64,000 nt of DNA from Occultella aeris (GCF_902703175.1 NZ_CACRYJ010000034.1:120694-184693); one strand, 5' to 3'; positions 8,373 to 17,576 are shown, counted from the first letter of the stretch. Notes: generated by a model from the letters alone, not told the origin. Made by a program: numbers and translations.

Positions 8373-8512
8373 GGCGAGAGCGTCGAGGAGGCCGACCGCC
8401 GAGGGGCCGGCCCGCCCGCCCTGTGGTGCGATTCCGTCGTACCGGGTACGTCGAGACCAAACCGCTACCGCAGCGGACGCCGGGCTGGCTTCGCCCAAGG
8501 GTCGTGCAGTAC

Positions 8513-8526
8513 GGAAAGCGCTTGCC
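8513..8526. promoter_or_regulatory. Candidate LacI operator GGAAAGCGCTTGCC
   Basis: Near-perfect 14-bp palindrome (core AAGCGCTT) 123 bp upstream of the SDR gene, 2 nt after a weak -10-like hexamer (8505-8510). Very similar sites lie before the Gfo/Idh operon (32237-32250) and the LacI gene (33887-33900). Confidence 0.55.
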
Positions 8527-8648
8527 AATCGCGTCGGGATCGGTGATCATGGATTGTCCCGCTCGGCACGCCGCCGCGCGGGGACGCCCGGCCCGGACGC
8601 TCGGTCCGCGTCCGAAACCCGGTCTGTAAACCCACGAAGGAGCCCAGC

Positions 8649-9413
8649 GTGCCCAAGGTCGCACTCGTCACCGGCGGAAACCGTGGCATCGGCCTCGGCA
8701 TCACCAAGGAGCTGCTCGGCGAGGGGTACGCCGTCGCGATCCTCGCGACCCGCGAGGAACCCACCGAGCTGATCGCCGAACTGAGCGAGCTCGGCGAGGT
8801 CAGTTACGTGCGGGGCAGCGTTGCCGAGCTGGCCGACCATCGCCGCTACGTCGATGCCGCGCTCGAACGCTGGGGCCGCATCGACCTGCTCGTGAACAAC
8901 GCAGGCGTCGCGCCGGCCGAGCGCAACGACCTCCTCGTAGCCACGCCGGAGAGCTTCGACCGAGTCCTCGAGATCAACCTTCGCGGCCCGTACTTCCTCA
9001 CCCAACTGGTCGCCAACGCGATGATCGAGCGCCGCGCGCAGGACCCCGATGGCGTCGTCGGGACGATCATCAATGTCTCCTCGATCTCGGCGCAGGCCGT
9101 CTCGGTCAACCGCGGCGAGTACTGCATCTCCAAGGCCGGCGTCGGCATGGCGACCCAGCTCTGGGCCGTCCGCCTGGCCCCCGAGGGCATCGTCGTGTAC
9201 GAGGTCCGCCCCGGCGTGATCGCGACCGACATGACGGCGGGGGTCAAGGAGAAGTACGACGCGCAGTTCGCCGGCGGGCTCGCTCCGATACCGAGGTGGG
9301 GCACCCCGCTGGACGTCGCGGGCGCCGTCGTCCAGCTCTCGGCGGGACGGATGCCGTACTCCACCGGTGACGTGATCAACGTCGGCGGCGGCATGCAGAT
9401 CCCGCGGCTCTGA
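8649..9413 (+). CDS. SDR-family oxidoreductase (3-oxoacyl-ACP reductase-like)
   Basis: 254-residue classical short-chain dehydrogenase. It shows the cofactor motif TGGNRGIG (residues 8-15), the structural NNAG (83-86), a conserved serine before the active site and the catalytic pair Y158-x3-K162. It is labelled FabG-like by sequence, but it sits in a catabolic setting directly before a large FAD protein and behind a LacI-type operator, so oxidation of a sugar or sugar acid is more likely than fatty-acid synthesis (inference). The GTG start at 8649 follows a GAAGGAG site. 57 nt separate it from the FAD gene. Confidence 0.85.
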   Translation: MPKVALVTGGNRGIGLGITKELLGEGYAVAILATREEPTELIAELSELGEVSYVRGSVAELADHRRYVDAALERWGRIDLLVNNAGVAPAERNDLLVATPESFDRVLEINLRGPYFLTQLVANAMIERRAQDPDGVVGTIINVSSISAQAVSVNRGEYCISKAGVGMATQLWAVRLAPEGIVVYEVRPGVIATDMTAGVKEKYDAQFAGGLAPIPRWGTPLDVAGAVVQLSAGRMPYSTGDVINVGGGMQIPRL

Positions 9414-9470
9414 AGCCACACGCTCCCGACGGTTCCAGCCGACCGTCACCATGCTCGAGAAGGACACACG

Positions 9471-11585
9471 ATGACCGAGACCGCAGTCCCCGGATCCGAG
9501 ACCCTCACCATCGCCGGGATCGAGGTGCCCGTGGTCACCGCCAACACCGTGGTGGTCGGCACCGGCTCGGCCGGCTTCTGCGCCGCTGACCGGCTCTGGG
9601 AGTTCGGCCAGGACGACGTCGTGATGGTCACCGACAAGGTCGGCGCCGGGGCCAGCCGCAACGCCGGCTCGGACAAGCAGACCTATTACAAGCTGACCCT
9701 CTCCGGAGACGACGGCGACTCGGTCCACGAGATGGCGAAGACGCTGTTCTCCGGCGGCGCGATGGACGGCGACAACGCGCTCGCCGAGGCCGCGCTCTCC
9801 GCCCGCGGGTTCCTGCGCCTGTGCGACCTGGGCGTGCCGTTCCCGCAGAACCGGTACGGGGAGTTCATCGGCTACAAGACCGACCACGACCCGCGCCGCC
9901 GGGCCACCTCGGTGGGGCCGTACACCTCGCGGTCCATGGTCGAGCAGCTCGAGAAGAAGGTCCACCGCAACGGCACCCGCATCTACGACGAGTGCCGCGT
10001 CATCGACCTGATCGTGATCGAGGGCGCGATCGCCGGCCTGCTCGTGCTCCGCCAGGATGTCCCGGCGGACTCCGAGGAGTCCCAGTACCTGCTGTTCCGC
10101 ACGATGAACATCGTCTACGCCACCGGTGGGCCGGCCGGGATCTACGCCACCCGGGTGTTTCCGAACGGCCAGTGGGGTGCGTCCGGCGCTGCCTACCGCG
10201 GCGGCGTGCACGGCAAGAACCTCACCGAGTGGCAGTTCGGGCTGGCCTCGACCAAACCGCGCTGGAACGTCTCCGGCACCTATATGCAGGTCATCCCGCG
10301 GTTCGTCTCCACCGACGCCGACGGCAACGACGAGCGCGAGTTCCTCACCGAGGCCATTCCCGACTACGGCCGGCTCATGACCCTGGTGTTCCTCAAGGGC
10401 TACCAGTGGCCCTTCGACATCCGCAAGGCCCGCGACGGGTCCTCCCTGATCGACCTGCTCGTCTACCGCGAGACCGTGCTGCGGGGGCGACGGGTGTTCC
10501 TGGACTTCCGGTCCAACCCGGTCCGCCCCGACTTCGACCCGAGCGCGCTCGCCCCCGAGGCGTATGAATACCTGGACAAGGCCGGCGTGCTGTTCGGCAC
10601 CCCGATCGAGCGGCTACGCCGGATGAACGAGCCCGCCTACCAGTTCTACCTGGACCGCAACCCCTACGTGGACCTCGAGACTGAGCTGCTCGAAGTGGAC
10701 GTCTGCGCCCAGCACAACAACGGCGGCCTGGTCGTCGACGCCTGGTGGCAGTCGAACGTGGCCGGCTTCTTCCCCGTCGGCGAAGCCGGCGGTGCTCACG
10801 GTGTCTACCGCCCGGGTGGGGCTGCCCTGAACAGCGGCCAGGTGGGCGCCACCCGCGCGGCCCAGTTCATCGCGGCCCGCCGCACGCAGGACCCGGTCGC
10901 GGTCGAGAAGTTCAGCGCCGCGGCGAGGCCCGTCCTCGCCGACGCCCTCGCCCTGGTCGAGCGCGCCACCGCGCGCGCGGCCGCCGGTACTCCGGACAAC
11001 ACCGGCGACCTCCTGCGCGAGGTAGCCGAGCTCATGAGCGCGAAGGCCGGTCCGGTCCGCTCGGCGGCGTCCATCGACGAGGCGCTCGTCCAGGTCCACA
11101 GGTGGCTCAGCCAGTACGACGAACTTGTCAGCGCGGACGCCTCCTCTCGTCGTTCGGTGAACCGCACGTTCCTGGTTCGGGACATCCTCACGACGGCGTA
11201 CGTGTACCTGTCCGCGATGGCGGACTACGTGGGCCATGGCGGCCGCTCGCGCGGCTCGGTCCTGTACACCGACCCCGACGGCGGACTGCCGCTGGTCGGT
11301 CATGGCGAGAATGCCGAGCAGGAGCTGGACCTCCCGGACATCTTCCGGTTCACGCTCGACGGCGGCGCCCTCGACCCGGAGGTCCAGGAGTCCGCGTGGG
11401 CTCGCCCGGGCGAGTCCGGCGACGGCGCAGGCCTGGCCGGGTGGGTCGGCCCGGTCTCGCGGGAGGTCGCCGACCCGGCCGGTCGGCCGTTGTTCCGGTG
11501 GCGACCGGTGCGGCCGATCCCGTCCGGCGACGACTTCTTCGAGAACGTCTGGCGCCAGTTCCGGGAGGACGGCAACATCCACTGA
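9471..11585 (+). CDS. FAD-dependent oxidoreductase of the fumarate reductase/succinate dehydrogenase flavoprotein fold
   Basis: 704 residues. The FAD-binding Rossmann motif G30-T-G-S-A-G35 is near the N-terminus. A C-terminal block 'PVGEAGGAHGVYRPGGAALNSGQ' followed by an 'ATRAAQFIAAR' helix corresponds to the FAD-closing segment of fumarate-reductase-type flavoproteins, and a C-terminal helical domain follows (about residues 480-600). It is longer than typical SdhA/FrdA (~600) and no iron-sulfur or membrane subunit follows, so it is not a respiratory complex. It forms an operon with the SDR gene upstream. The substrate is unknown. The shared operator with a fucosidase operon suggests a role in sugar oxidation. 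Confidence 0.75.
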   Translation: MTETAVPGSETLTIAGIEVPVVTANTVVVGTGSAGFCAADRLWEFGQDDVVMVTDKVGAGASRNAGSDKQTYYKLTLSGDDGDSVHEMAKTLFSGGAMDGDNALAEAALSARGFLRLCDLGVPFPQNRYGEFIGYKTDHDPRRRATSVGPYTSRSMVEQLEKKVHRNGTRIYDECRVIDLIVIEGAIAGLLVLRQDVPADSEESQYLLFRTMNIVYATGGPAGIYATRVFPNGQWGASGAAYRGGVHGKNLTEWQFGLASTKPRWNVSGTYMQVIPRFVSTDADGNDEREFLTEAIPDYGRLMTLVFLKGYQWPFDIRKARDGSSLIDLLVYRETVLRGRRVFLDFRSNPVRPDFDPSALAPEAYEYLDKAGVLFGTPIERLRRMNEPAYQFYLDRNPYVDLETELLEVDVCAQHNNGGLVVDAWWQSNVAGFFPVGEAGGAHGVYRPGGAALNSGQVGATRAAQFIAARRTQDPVAVEKFSAAARPVLADALALVERATARAAAGTPDNTGDLLREVAELMSAKAGPVRSAASIDEALVQVHRWLSQYDELVSADASSRRSVNRTFLVRDILTTAYVYLSAMADYVGHGGRSRGSVLYTDPDGGLPLVGHGENAEQELDLPDIFRFTLDGGALDPEVQESAWARPGESGDGAGLAGWVGPVSREVADPAGRPLFRWRPVRPIPSGDDFFENVWRQFREDGNIH

Positions 11586-11684
11586 TCGTGCGTGGGCACC
11601 GCAGTAGCCGGGCGCGTCCGGACTCGCTCTCAACTCCGGGCATCGGGTGACCCCGAATACGGCGTGGCTCGTCGGAAAACGGCC

Positions 11685-11690
11685 TAGGCT
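11685..11690 (+). promoter_or_regulatory. -10 box of a probable leaderless promoter
   Basis: TAGGCT ends 6 nt before the GTG start at 11697, so the transcript probably begins at the start codon and this start is favoured. Confidence 0.55.
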
Positions 11691-11696
11691 CCGCTC

Positions 11697-12875
11697 GTGA
11701 GCTCCGAGGACGTCGTCGTCATCGGCGCGGGACCCGCCGGCCTCGCTGCCGCGGCCGAGCTCCGCCGTCACGGCGTGCGTGCCCTGATCCTTGAGCGGTC
11801 GGAGGCAGTCGGCGCCGCCTGGCGCGGCCGCTACGACAGCCTCCGCCTCCACACGCCCCGTGAGCTGTCCGGTCTACCCGGGCTGGCCATCCCACGGGAG
11901 ATGACTCGCTGGGTGGCCCGCGACGATCTCGTGAGCTATCTCGAGCAGTACGCGGCCCATCACAGGCTGGACGTCCAGTTCGGCGCCGAGGTGACCGGGA
12001 TCGATCGGACGCCGACCGGAGCCTGGCGGGTGACGCTCACCGACGGCGGCATCCTCACGGTGGCACATGTGGTCGTCGCAGCGGGCAACAGCAACACGAC
12101 CGTGCCGCTCGGCGTTCCCGGCGCGGACACATTCACCGGTGACCTGGTGCCCGGCTCCGAGTACACGAACGGGATCCGGTTCGCCGGCCGCCGCGTGCTC
12201 GTGGTCGGCTCGGGCAACACCGGCACCGACGTCGCGGTGGATCTGGTCGGGCACGGGGCCGCGTCCGTCTGGATCGCGGTCCGTACCCCGCCGCACATCC
12301 TTCCCCGCAACCGTGGGCCGGTGGCCGCCCAGCACGCAGGAGTCATTGTGCGGCACCTGCCGCTGCCGGTCGCCGACCGGCTCGGCTGGGTCGTCACCCG
12401 CATCGCGACCCCCGGACTGCGGTCCCACGGGCTGCGCCGGCCGCGCACCGGACTGCTGACGCGCGTGGTCCGCGACGGCAAGATCCCGGTCCTGGACCAC
12501 GGCATCGTGGGAGCGATCCAGGCCGGCACGGTCCGCCCGGTCGCGGCACTGGCCCGCCTTGATGGCTCGGACGCCGTGCTCGTAGACGGCTCTCGCTTCG
12601 CGGTGGACGCCCTCGTGGCCGCCACCGGCTACCGGCGGGGACTGGAGCCGCTTGTCGGTGCGCTCGGCGTCCTCGACGGGACGGGACGTCCTCGAGGCGG
12701 CGGCGGGCGCCAGGTACCGGGAGCGCCGGGGCTATGGTTCATCGGTTACACCGACCCGATCTCGGGGATGCTCCGTGAGATCCGCATCGAGTCCCGCCGC
12801 CTCGCCAACGCGATCGCCGCCGGCGCCCGTCAGCGGACGTCCCACGCGGTCAGGGTGGTTCCACCCACGGTGTAG
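11697..12875 (+). CDS. Flavin-containing monooxygenase-like NAD(P)/FAD oxidoreductase
   Basis: 392 residues with two dinucleotide-binding motifs: G10-A-G-P-A-G15 for FAD and G171-S-G-N-T-G176 for NADPH. This is the layout of the YUCCA/CzcO-like FMO group. Such enzymes hydroxylate or Baeyer-Villiger-oxidise nucleophilic substrates, or act as flavin reductases near metal-resistance genes; the actual substrate cannot be told. The start is GTG 11697, positioned by the -10 box 6 nt upstream. The 3' end overlaps the convergent beta-propeller fragment by 46 nt. Confidence 0.82.
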   Translation: MSSEDVVVIGAGPAGLAAAAELRRHGVRALILERSEAVGAAWRGRYDSLRLHTPRELSGLPGLAIPREMTRWVARDDLVSYLEQYAAHHRLDVQFGAEVTGIDRTPTGAWRVTLTDGGILTVAHVVVAAGNSNTTVPLGVPGADTFTGDLVPGSEYTNGIRFAGRRVLVVGSGNTGTDVAVDLVGHGAASVWIAVRTPPHILPRNRGPVAAQHAGVIVRHLPLPVADRLGWVVTRIATPGLRSHGLRRPRTGLLTRVVRDGKIPVLDHGIVGAIQAGTVRPVAALARLDGSDAVLVDGSRFAVDALVAATGYRRGLEPLVGALGVLDGTGRPRGGGGRQVPGAPGLWFIGYTDPISGMLREIRIESRRLANAIAAGARQRTSHAVRVVPPTV

Positions 12876-13393
12876 AGGCGATCCCCGTCGGGTACCACCG
12901 TGTTCCACCAGTCGCGGATCGGGATCTCCCAGAGTTGTTCTCCGGTGCGTACATCGAAACCGACGAAGGCGCCGTCGTCGCCCGAGCCGGACTGGGCGCC
13001 GGCCCAGCCCGCGATGACGTACCCGTCGCCGATGCTGGTGCAGCCGAAGCCGGCCAGTGGCGGCAGGGACCACTCCTCGGCCCCCGTCTCCTCACTCAGC
13101 GCCCGGACCGATCGGTTCCCGTCCGTGGTGAGTACGGTGCCTCCGAGACGGGCCACCGGCCACTCTCCGGTGCGAACCCAGAGCACCTCACCGGTCTCGA
13201 TGGAGCTGGCGACAGCATCGATCGGCGGTCCCTCCAGCCGGCTGGGACCGGCATCCTCCTCGGCGATGAGGATTCCGGAGCTCGGGTCGTCATCGACGCC
13301 CAGATACTCCTGGTCGGCGGGCAGGACGGTGGCACCTGAGTCACGGCCGGAACCGGACGGCGCCTGCCGAGGGTGCTCGCGATGCGCCCTCAT
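12830..13393 (-). pseudogene. 5'-truncated PQQ-like beta-propeller gene
   Basis: The last ~170 residues align by eye with the C-terminal half of the gene at 25282-26095. They share a 'VDDDP' motif, 'WPVARL', 'EEWSLP/QEWSLP' and the ending GDRLY...TLTAWDV. The cytoplasmic N-terminus and the transmembrane anchor of the paralogues are missing: homology stops near 13340, and upstream sequence runs into the sulfatase gene. It may still be translated from ATG 13393 (188 residues), but it then lacks a membrane anchor or signal. It is interpreted as a remnant left at the edge of the glycosaminoglycan locus. Confidence 0.65.
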
Positions 13394-13430
13394 CACGTGC
13401 TTGACCGCTGCCGATGCGCAATCCGGGCGG

Positions 13431-14963
13431 TCAGAGCCGCGCCGCCGAGCATGGCTCGGGCACGACAACCTGGCTGGCGTCCCGATGCTCCGACACTCCT
13501 GGCGGCATCGGTTGACTCACGTGCGGCTCGTCGTCGACGGCAGCCTGGGCGAGCCACAGCTTGATCTTGAGGGCCTCCCTCACGGCTCGGTACGCCGGGT
13601 CGTCGTAGACGTTGCGCAGCTCCGACCGATCCGATGCCAGGTCATAGAGCTCCCACTCCGGTGGATAGCTGAACACTCCCGTGCCCGGCAGTCCCAGACC
13701 GTCGTTGTAGTAGTAGATGAGCTTGTACCGCTGGGTCCGATAGCCGTAGTGAGCGGGCGCGTTGTGGAAGACGTCACCGTTCTCCCAGTACCGGTAGTAG
13801 ACCCCGTCAGCGACCGGCGCTGTCGCGTCGCCGGTCAGTGCGCCCCAGAAGCTCGTCCCCTGCATCCGCGGATGAGGCTCGACGCCGGCTGCCTCGAGAA
13901 GCGTGCGCGCAAGGTCGACGTTCGTGACGATGCCGGGATGGACCGTGCCCGCAGCGATGGCTCGAGGGTAGGAGATCACGAACGGCATCCGCAGCGACTC
14001 CTCGTACATGAACCTTTTGTCGAACCACCCGTGTTCCCCGAGGAAGAATCCTTGGTCCGAGGAGTACATGAGCACGGTGTCCTCAAACTGGCCGTTGGCC
14101 GCTAGCCAATCGGTGACGCGTCCGACGGACTCGTCGACGGCAGCCACGCACCGCAGGTAGTCGGACATGAATCGCTGATACTTCCACTCGGTCTGCCGCT
14201 GGTAGGACAACCCTTCGGGAACGTCCTCCTTGAGGTCGGTGGTCGTCAGGTTGTCGGCGATGCGCATGGCTGCCCGTCGCGTGGACGCCGTTCGGCTGGC
14301 GTAGTCGTCCTCGAACGTCGCAGGGATGTCGATCGGATCTCGGTAGAGCTCCATGTGGCGGGGATGTGGTTCCCAGGGCCGATGAGGTGCCTTGTGGAAC
14401 AGCAGCAGGCACCACGGCTGGTCCTCGTCGAGCTGGTCCACCCACTCGAGCGCGAGGTCGGTCATCACATCCGTGGCGTACCCCTCGACGGGGCGCAAGC
14501 CGTCGGGTGAGAGGAACTGTGGGTTCCAGTACTCGCCCTGCTCGAGGATGACGTCCCAGTAGTCGAAGCCTTCGGGGTCGTGCCCCGGGCCGTCACCCAT
14601 GTGCCATTTGCCGACGATGCCCGTGCGGTACCCCGCTGCGCGCAGCTGCGAGACGAATGTAGGCTGGCTGGCATCGATGGGCGTCTCGAGCGTGGTGACA
14701 CCGTTGATGTGGCTGTACGTTCCCGTCAGGATGCTCGCCCGACTGGGCGAGCACAACGCGTTGGTGGCGAAGCAGTTGTCGAGCCGCGCTCCCCGTGACG
14801 CGATCTCATCGATCCTCGGGGTGCTGTTGATCCGCGAGCCGTACGCGCTGATCGCCTGCGCCGCGTGGTCGTCCGAGAGGATGAGCACGATGTTCGGTCC
14901 TCTGGGCGCCGCGGCTCCCTGTGAAGCGATCCCCGACGGCGCACCCTCAGTAGACATGTTCAC
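13431..14963 (-). CDS. Type I sulfatase (S1 family) A
   Basis: 510 residues. The sulfatase signature C71-S-P-S-R carries the cysteine that must be converted to formylglycine; the N-terminal metal-binding 'SDDH' includes D31/D32; further marks are 'GKWH' and the late 'SDQGFFLGEHG' block with metal and substrate residues. The signature and the 'FLGEHGW' form resemble glycan-desulfating sulfatases (iduronate/heparan type), but subfamily and position specificity cannot be fixed by eye. No signal peptide is visible, so it should act in the cytoplasm on imported oligosaccharides. It is translationally coupled to sulfatase B (overlap 11-17 nt depending on the start, ATG 14963 or 14957). Confidence 0.93.
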   Translation of the reverse strand: MNMSTEGAPSGIASQGAAAPRGPNIVLILSDDHAAQAISAYGSRINSTPRIDEIASRGARLDNCFATNALCSPSRASILTGTYSHINGVTTLETPIDASQPTFVSQLRAAGYRTGIVGKWHMGDGPGHDPEGFDYWDVILEQGEYWNPQFLSPDGLRPVEGYATDVMTDLALEWVDQLDEDQPWCLLLFHKAPHRPWEPHPRHMELYRDPIDIPATFEDDYASRTASTRRAAMRIADNLTTTDLKEDVPEGLSYQRQTEWKYQRFMSDYLRCVAAVDESVGRVTDWLAANGQFEDTVLMYSSDQGFFLGEHGWFDKRFMYEESLRMPFVISYPRAIAAGTVHPGIVTNVDLARTLLEAAGVEPHPRMQGTSFWGALTGDATAPVADGVYYRYWENGDVFHNAPAHYGYRTQRYKLIYYYNDGLGLPGTGVFSYPPEWELYDLASDRSELRNVYDDPAYRAVREALKIKLWLAQAAVDDEPHVSQPMPPGVSEHRDASQVVVPEPCSAARL

Positions 14964-16401
14964 GGCTATCGATATTCAGGTCCGCCATGCCCACTTCGCG
15001 CCGCCATGTCGCGTGCAGTCGAGCCAGCCGCTGCACGATCTCCGGATGCTCCGTGGACAGGTCGGTTGTCTCGGCCGGGTCTGCGTCGAGATCGGTCAGC
15101 CACTGCCCCGCCTCGACGGCGATGTGCTCGCGATCCCGCAGGTCGTCGAGGTCCTGCGACGGCTCGATGGTGTGCAGCTTCCAGCTCCCGTCACGCACGG
15201 CCCACTGGAAGTTGGTATCCCAGTGCAAGGCGGCGTGGCTCGCCCGTCCGACTGGGCGAGGACCCGGCAGACCACGGAGCGCATCCAGCTGGTCCACGCC
15301 GTCGGTCGCGGCCCAGTCCGACCGGTCCGCCCCGGCCGCTGACAACAGCGTGGGATAGAGGTCCATCGAGCTGACCAGCTCCGAGCAGCGTCGCCCGCCG
15401 TCGATTCCGCCGCCTGACCAGCGGACGATGAACGGGGTGCGGATCCCGCCTTCCCACAGCGTGTACTTCCCGCCCCGCAGCGGGGCGTTGTCACCGTAGT
15501 TACAGGTGGAGCCACCGTTGTCCGTGAGATAGACGACGATCGTGTTGTCGGCGAGTCCTCGCTCCTCCAACGTCTGCAACAGGCCGCCGATCTCGGCGTC
15601 CATGAGCTCCAGCTGGGCCGCGTAGTAGTCGCGCCCGTGCTCAAGCTCGGGCCAGATCGCGCCGTCGTACCAGGTCGGATAGTCGTCCGTGGACTCCGGC
15701 CCCCAGTCGGACTGGTGCGGGAGCCCACGTTCGGCGAGCTCGGTATCGGGGAGCTGCGCGCAGAAGTTGTGCACCGCGTTGAACGAGAGCATCAGGAAGA
15801 ACGGGACCTCGGCATGATCATCGACGAACTGCCGGGCCCGCCGCCCGAGCTCGGCTGTCAGAAAGCCTTCGAACTCGACCTCCGCGTCGTTCTCCCACAA
15901 GGGCTGCACTGCCATGCGCCACGACGCCTCCTCGCCGTACTCCTCGACCGCAGCCCGAGAGTGGCGCAGATAGTTCAGCCGGCCCATCTGCATCCCGGCA
16001 AGCCCGTAGAACGACTCGTCGAACCCGTGATTCGGCGGGCATGCTCGGTCACCGGGCTGTTCGGGACCGTAGTGGACCTTGCCGAGGTACCCGGTGGCGT
16101 ATCCCAGCGCACCGAAGCGTTCGGGCAGAACCGTGCGCTCATTGGGGAACCGACTGGTGCCGAACCACGTTGCCCCCCAGCGCTGCTGATAGGCCCCCGC
16201 GATCAGACCGGACCGCGACGGGCTGCAGATCGGGGCCGTCACGTAGGCGTTGGCGCACTCCACTCCCTCCGCGGCGAGGCGGTCCAAGTGCGGTGTGCGG
16301 ACTCGGTCGTCGTGGCCGAACCGGCCGAAGTCTCCGTATCCGTGATCGTCCGAGAGGACTACCACGATGTTGGGTCGGACCGGTCTCGCACTGCTCTCCA
16401 T
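14947..16401 (-). CDS. Type I sulfatase (S1 family) B
   Basis: 484 residues. The formylglycine site is C59-S-P-S-R63, the N-terminal metal ligands D18/D19 are in 'LSDDHGYGD', 'GYLGKVHYG' follows, and the C-terminal 'LTDNGGS' carries the remaining metal ligands. This is the arylsulfatase-like pattern ('GxxDNGG'), different from sulfatase A, so the two probably remove sulfate from different positions. There is no signal peptide, so it is probably cytoplasmic. It is the first gene of the minus-strand unit, with a promoter at 16455-16485 and a LacI-type operator at 16440-16453. The maturation enzyme (FGE or anSME) is not in the window. Confidence 0.93.
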   Translation of the reverse strand: MESSARPVRPNIVVVLSDDHGYGDFGRFGHDDRVRTPHLDRLAAEGVECANAYVTAPICSPSRSGLIAGAYQQRWGATWFGTSRFPNERTVLPERFGALGYATGYLGKVHYGPEQPGDRACPPNHGFDESFYGLAGMQMGRLNYLRHSRAAVEEYGEEASWRMAVQPLWENDAEVEFEGFLTAELGRRARQFVDDHAEVPFFLMLSFNAVHNFCAQLPDTELAERGLPHQSDWGPESTDDYPTWYDGAIWPELEHGRDYYAAQLELMDAEIGGLLQTLEERGLADNTIVVYLTDNGGSTCNYGDNAPLRGGKYTLWEGGIRTPFIVRWSGGGIDGGRRCSELVSSMDLYPTLLSAAGADRSDWAATDGVDQLDALRGLPGPRPVGRASHAALHWDTNFQWAVRDGSWKLHTIEPSQDLDDLRDREHIAVEAGQWLTDLDADPAETTDLSTEHPEIVQRLARLHATWRREVGMADLNIDSREHVY

Positions 16402-16439
16402 CGTGCCCCAATTCGCCGCTGATTCTCGCCCTGCACGCG

Positions 16440-16453
16440 GGCGAACGTTCGCC
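16440..16453. promoter_or_regulatory. Operator GGCGAACGTTCGCC of the sulfatase operon
   Basis: Perfect 14-bp palindrome located just downstream of the minus-strand -10, where the transcript should begin, and 39 nt before the sulfatase B start. Two near copies (12/14 and 13/14 matches) lie before the LacI gene and before the transporter operon. Confidence 0.8.
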
Positions 16454-16454
16454 T

Positions 16455-16485
16455 ACCGTAGGCCATCCAACCCCCGATTCGTCAA
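16455..16485 (-). promoter_or_regulatory. Promoter of the sulfatase operon
   Basis: Minus strand: TTGACG (16485-16480) and TACGGT (16460-16455), spacer 19 nt, followed within 2 nt by the operator at 16440-16453. The layout mirrors the transporter promoter at 17633-17662. Confidence 0.55.
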
Positions 16486-16534
16486 GAACGGCTCGATCGC
16501 ATCCGCTGAACCACGGCAGACCGCAGTAAGGTGC

Positions 16535-16548
16535 AGGGAACGTTCGCC
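16535..16548. promoter_or_regulatory. LacI-type operator before the repressor gene
   Basis: AGGGAACGTTCGCC matches 12 of 14 positions of the perfect palindrome at 16440. It lies 3 nt after a -10-like TAAGGT (16527-16532) and 18 nt before the GTG start of the LacI gene, which suggests autoregulation. Confidence 0.7.
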
Positions 16549-16565
16549 TGAGGAGGGAATGACGA

Positions 16566-17576
16566 GTGTCCTCGGTTTCGCTCAAGGATGTCGCGGCTGC
16601 CGCCGATGTCAGTTTCCAGACTGTCAGCAAGGTGCTCAACGGCAAGGGCAGCGTGGCCCCGAAGACCCGCAGCCGGATCCTCGAAGCCGCCGGGTCCCTG
16701 GGCTACGTTCCCAACGCGCTGGCCCGGAGCCTGCAGGGCACGAGCACCCATACGATCGGCGTGATCTCGACCGACTTCAGCAGGCCCGAGGTTGCGCTGA
16801 ACATCGTCGGGATCGAGCACGAGGCTCGTCGCCACGACGTCGCGGTGATCATCGGAAGCCTGGATCCCGACGGCACGGACTGCGAGCGCTATCTGCGAGT
16901 CATGCTGGAACGACGGGTCGACGGCGTGATCATGAACGCTCCGGCGACGGAGCACTACCCCCGTGTCGGCGAGTTGCTGCGCGACAGCTTCACGGCGGTC
17001 TCGCTGCACGAGGTCGCGGGTGGAGGCGTTCCCGTGGTCCGCCCGAATGCCCAGGATTCCGGCCTTCTTCCCACACGCCACCTCCTCCAGCTCGGCCACA
17101 CCAGGATTGCGACGATCACAGGCCAGGCCGGGAGGCGGATCACCGAGCACCGCACCGAGGGATATCGGCGGGCCCTCGAGCAGCGCAGCGTGGCGTTCGA
17201 CGCGACGATCGTCGAACCCGGGGAATGGACGGTCGAGGGTGGCTATGCGGCGACCCACCGGCTGCTGGACCGTGCCGAGGACGTCACGGCCATCTATGTC
17301 CAGAATGACCGGATGGCGATCGGTGCGCTGAGCGCCCTTCACGACCGCGGACTCCGCGTCCCCGACGACTGCTCCGTCGTCGGGTGCGACGGTGTCGCCG
17401 AGTCCGCGCGCACCATCCCACCGCTGACCACGGTGCACATCCCCTTCCACGAGACGGGCGAGACAGCCACACGGCTGCTGCTGGACATCATCTCGGGCCA
17501 GTCGAAACCCCGATCGATCACACTGCCGGTGTCGATGGTGTACCGGTCGTCGACGGCGTCACCACAGCCCCGCTGA
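16566..17576 (+). CDS. LacI-family repressor of the glycosaminoglycan locus
   Basis: 336 residues. The helix-turn-helix is near residues 5-26 (LKDVAAAADVSFQTVSKVLNG), the hinge is 'YVPNALARSLQG', and the sensor domain ends with 'CSVVGCDGVAESARTIPPLTTVHIP'. It starts at GTG 16566 after a strong AGGAGGG site. It sits between two divergent catabolic units, and each unit, as well as its own promoter, has a copy of the palindrome GGCGAACGTTCGCC at the -10/start-site edge. It should therefore repress the whole locus until an imported (probably unsaturated or sulfated) oligosaccharide binds. The effector is inferred, not shown. Confidence 0.92.
   Translation: MSSVSLKDVAAAADVSFQTVSKVLNGKGSVAPKTRSRILEAAGSLGYVPNALARSLQGTSTHTIGVISTDFSRPEVALNIVGIEHEARRHDVAVIIGSLDPDGTDCERYLRVMLERRVDGVIMNAPATEHYPRVGELLRDSFTAVSLHEVAGGGVPVVRPNAQDSGLLPTRHLLQLGHTRIATITGQAGRRITEHRTEGYRRALEQRSVAFDATIVEPGEWTVEGGYAATHRLLDRAEDVTAIYVQNDRMAIGALSALHDRGLRVPDDCSVVGCDGVAESARTIPPLTTVHIPFHETGETATRLLLDIISGQSKPRSITLPVSMVYRSSTASPQPR

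Noticed and set aside
8547-10211. 554-codon minus-strand frame over the SDR and FAD genes
   Set aside because: Runs across two real genes and their gap; no start signal and no recognisable fold.
15637-16422. Plus-strand 261-codon frame inside sulfatase B
   Set aside because: Shadow of a gene with an intact sulfatase signature on the other strand.
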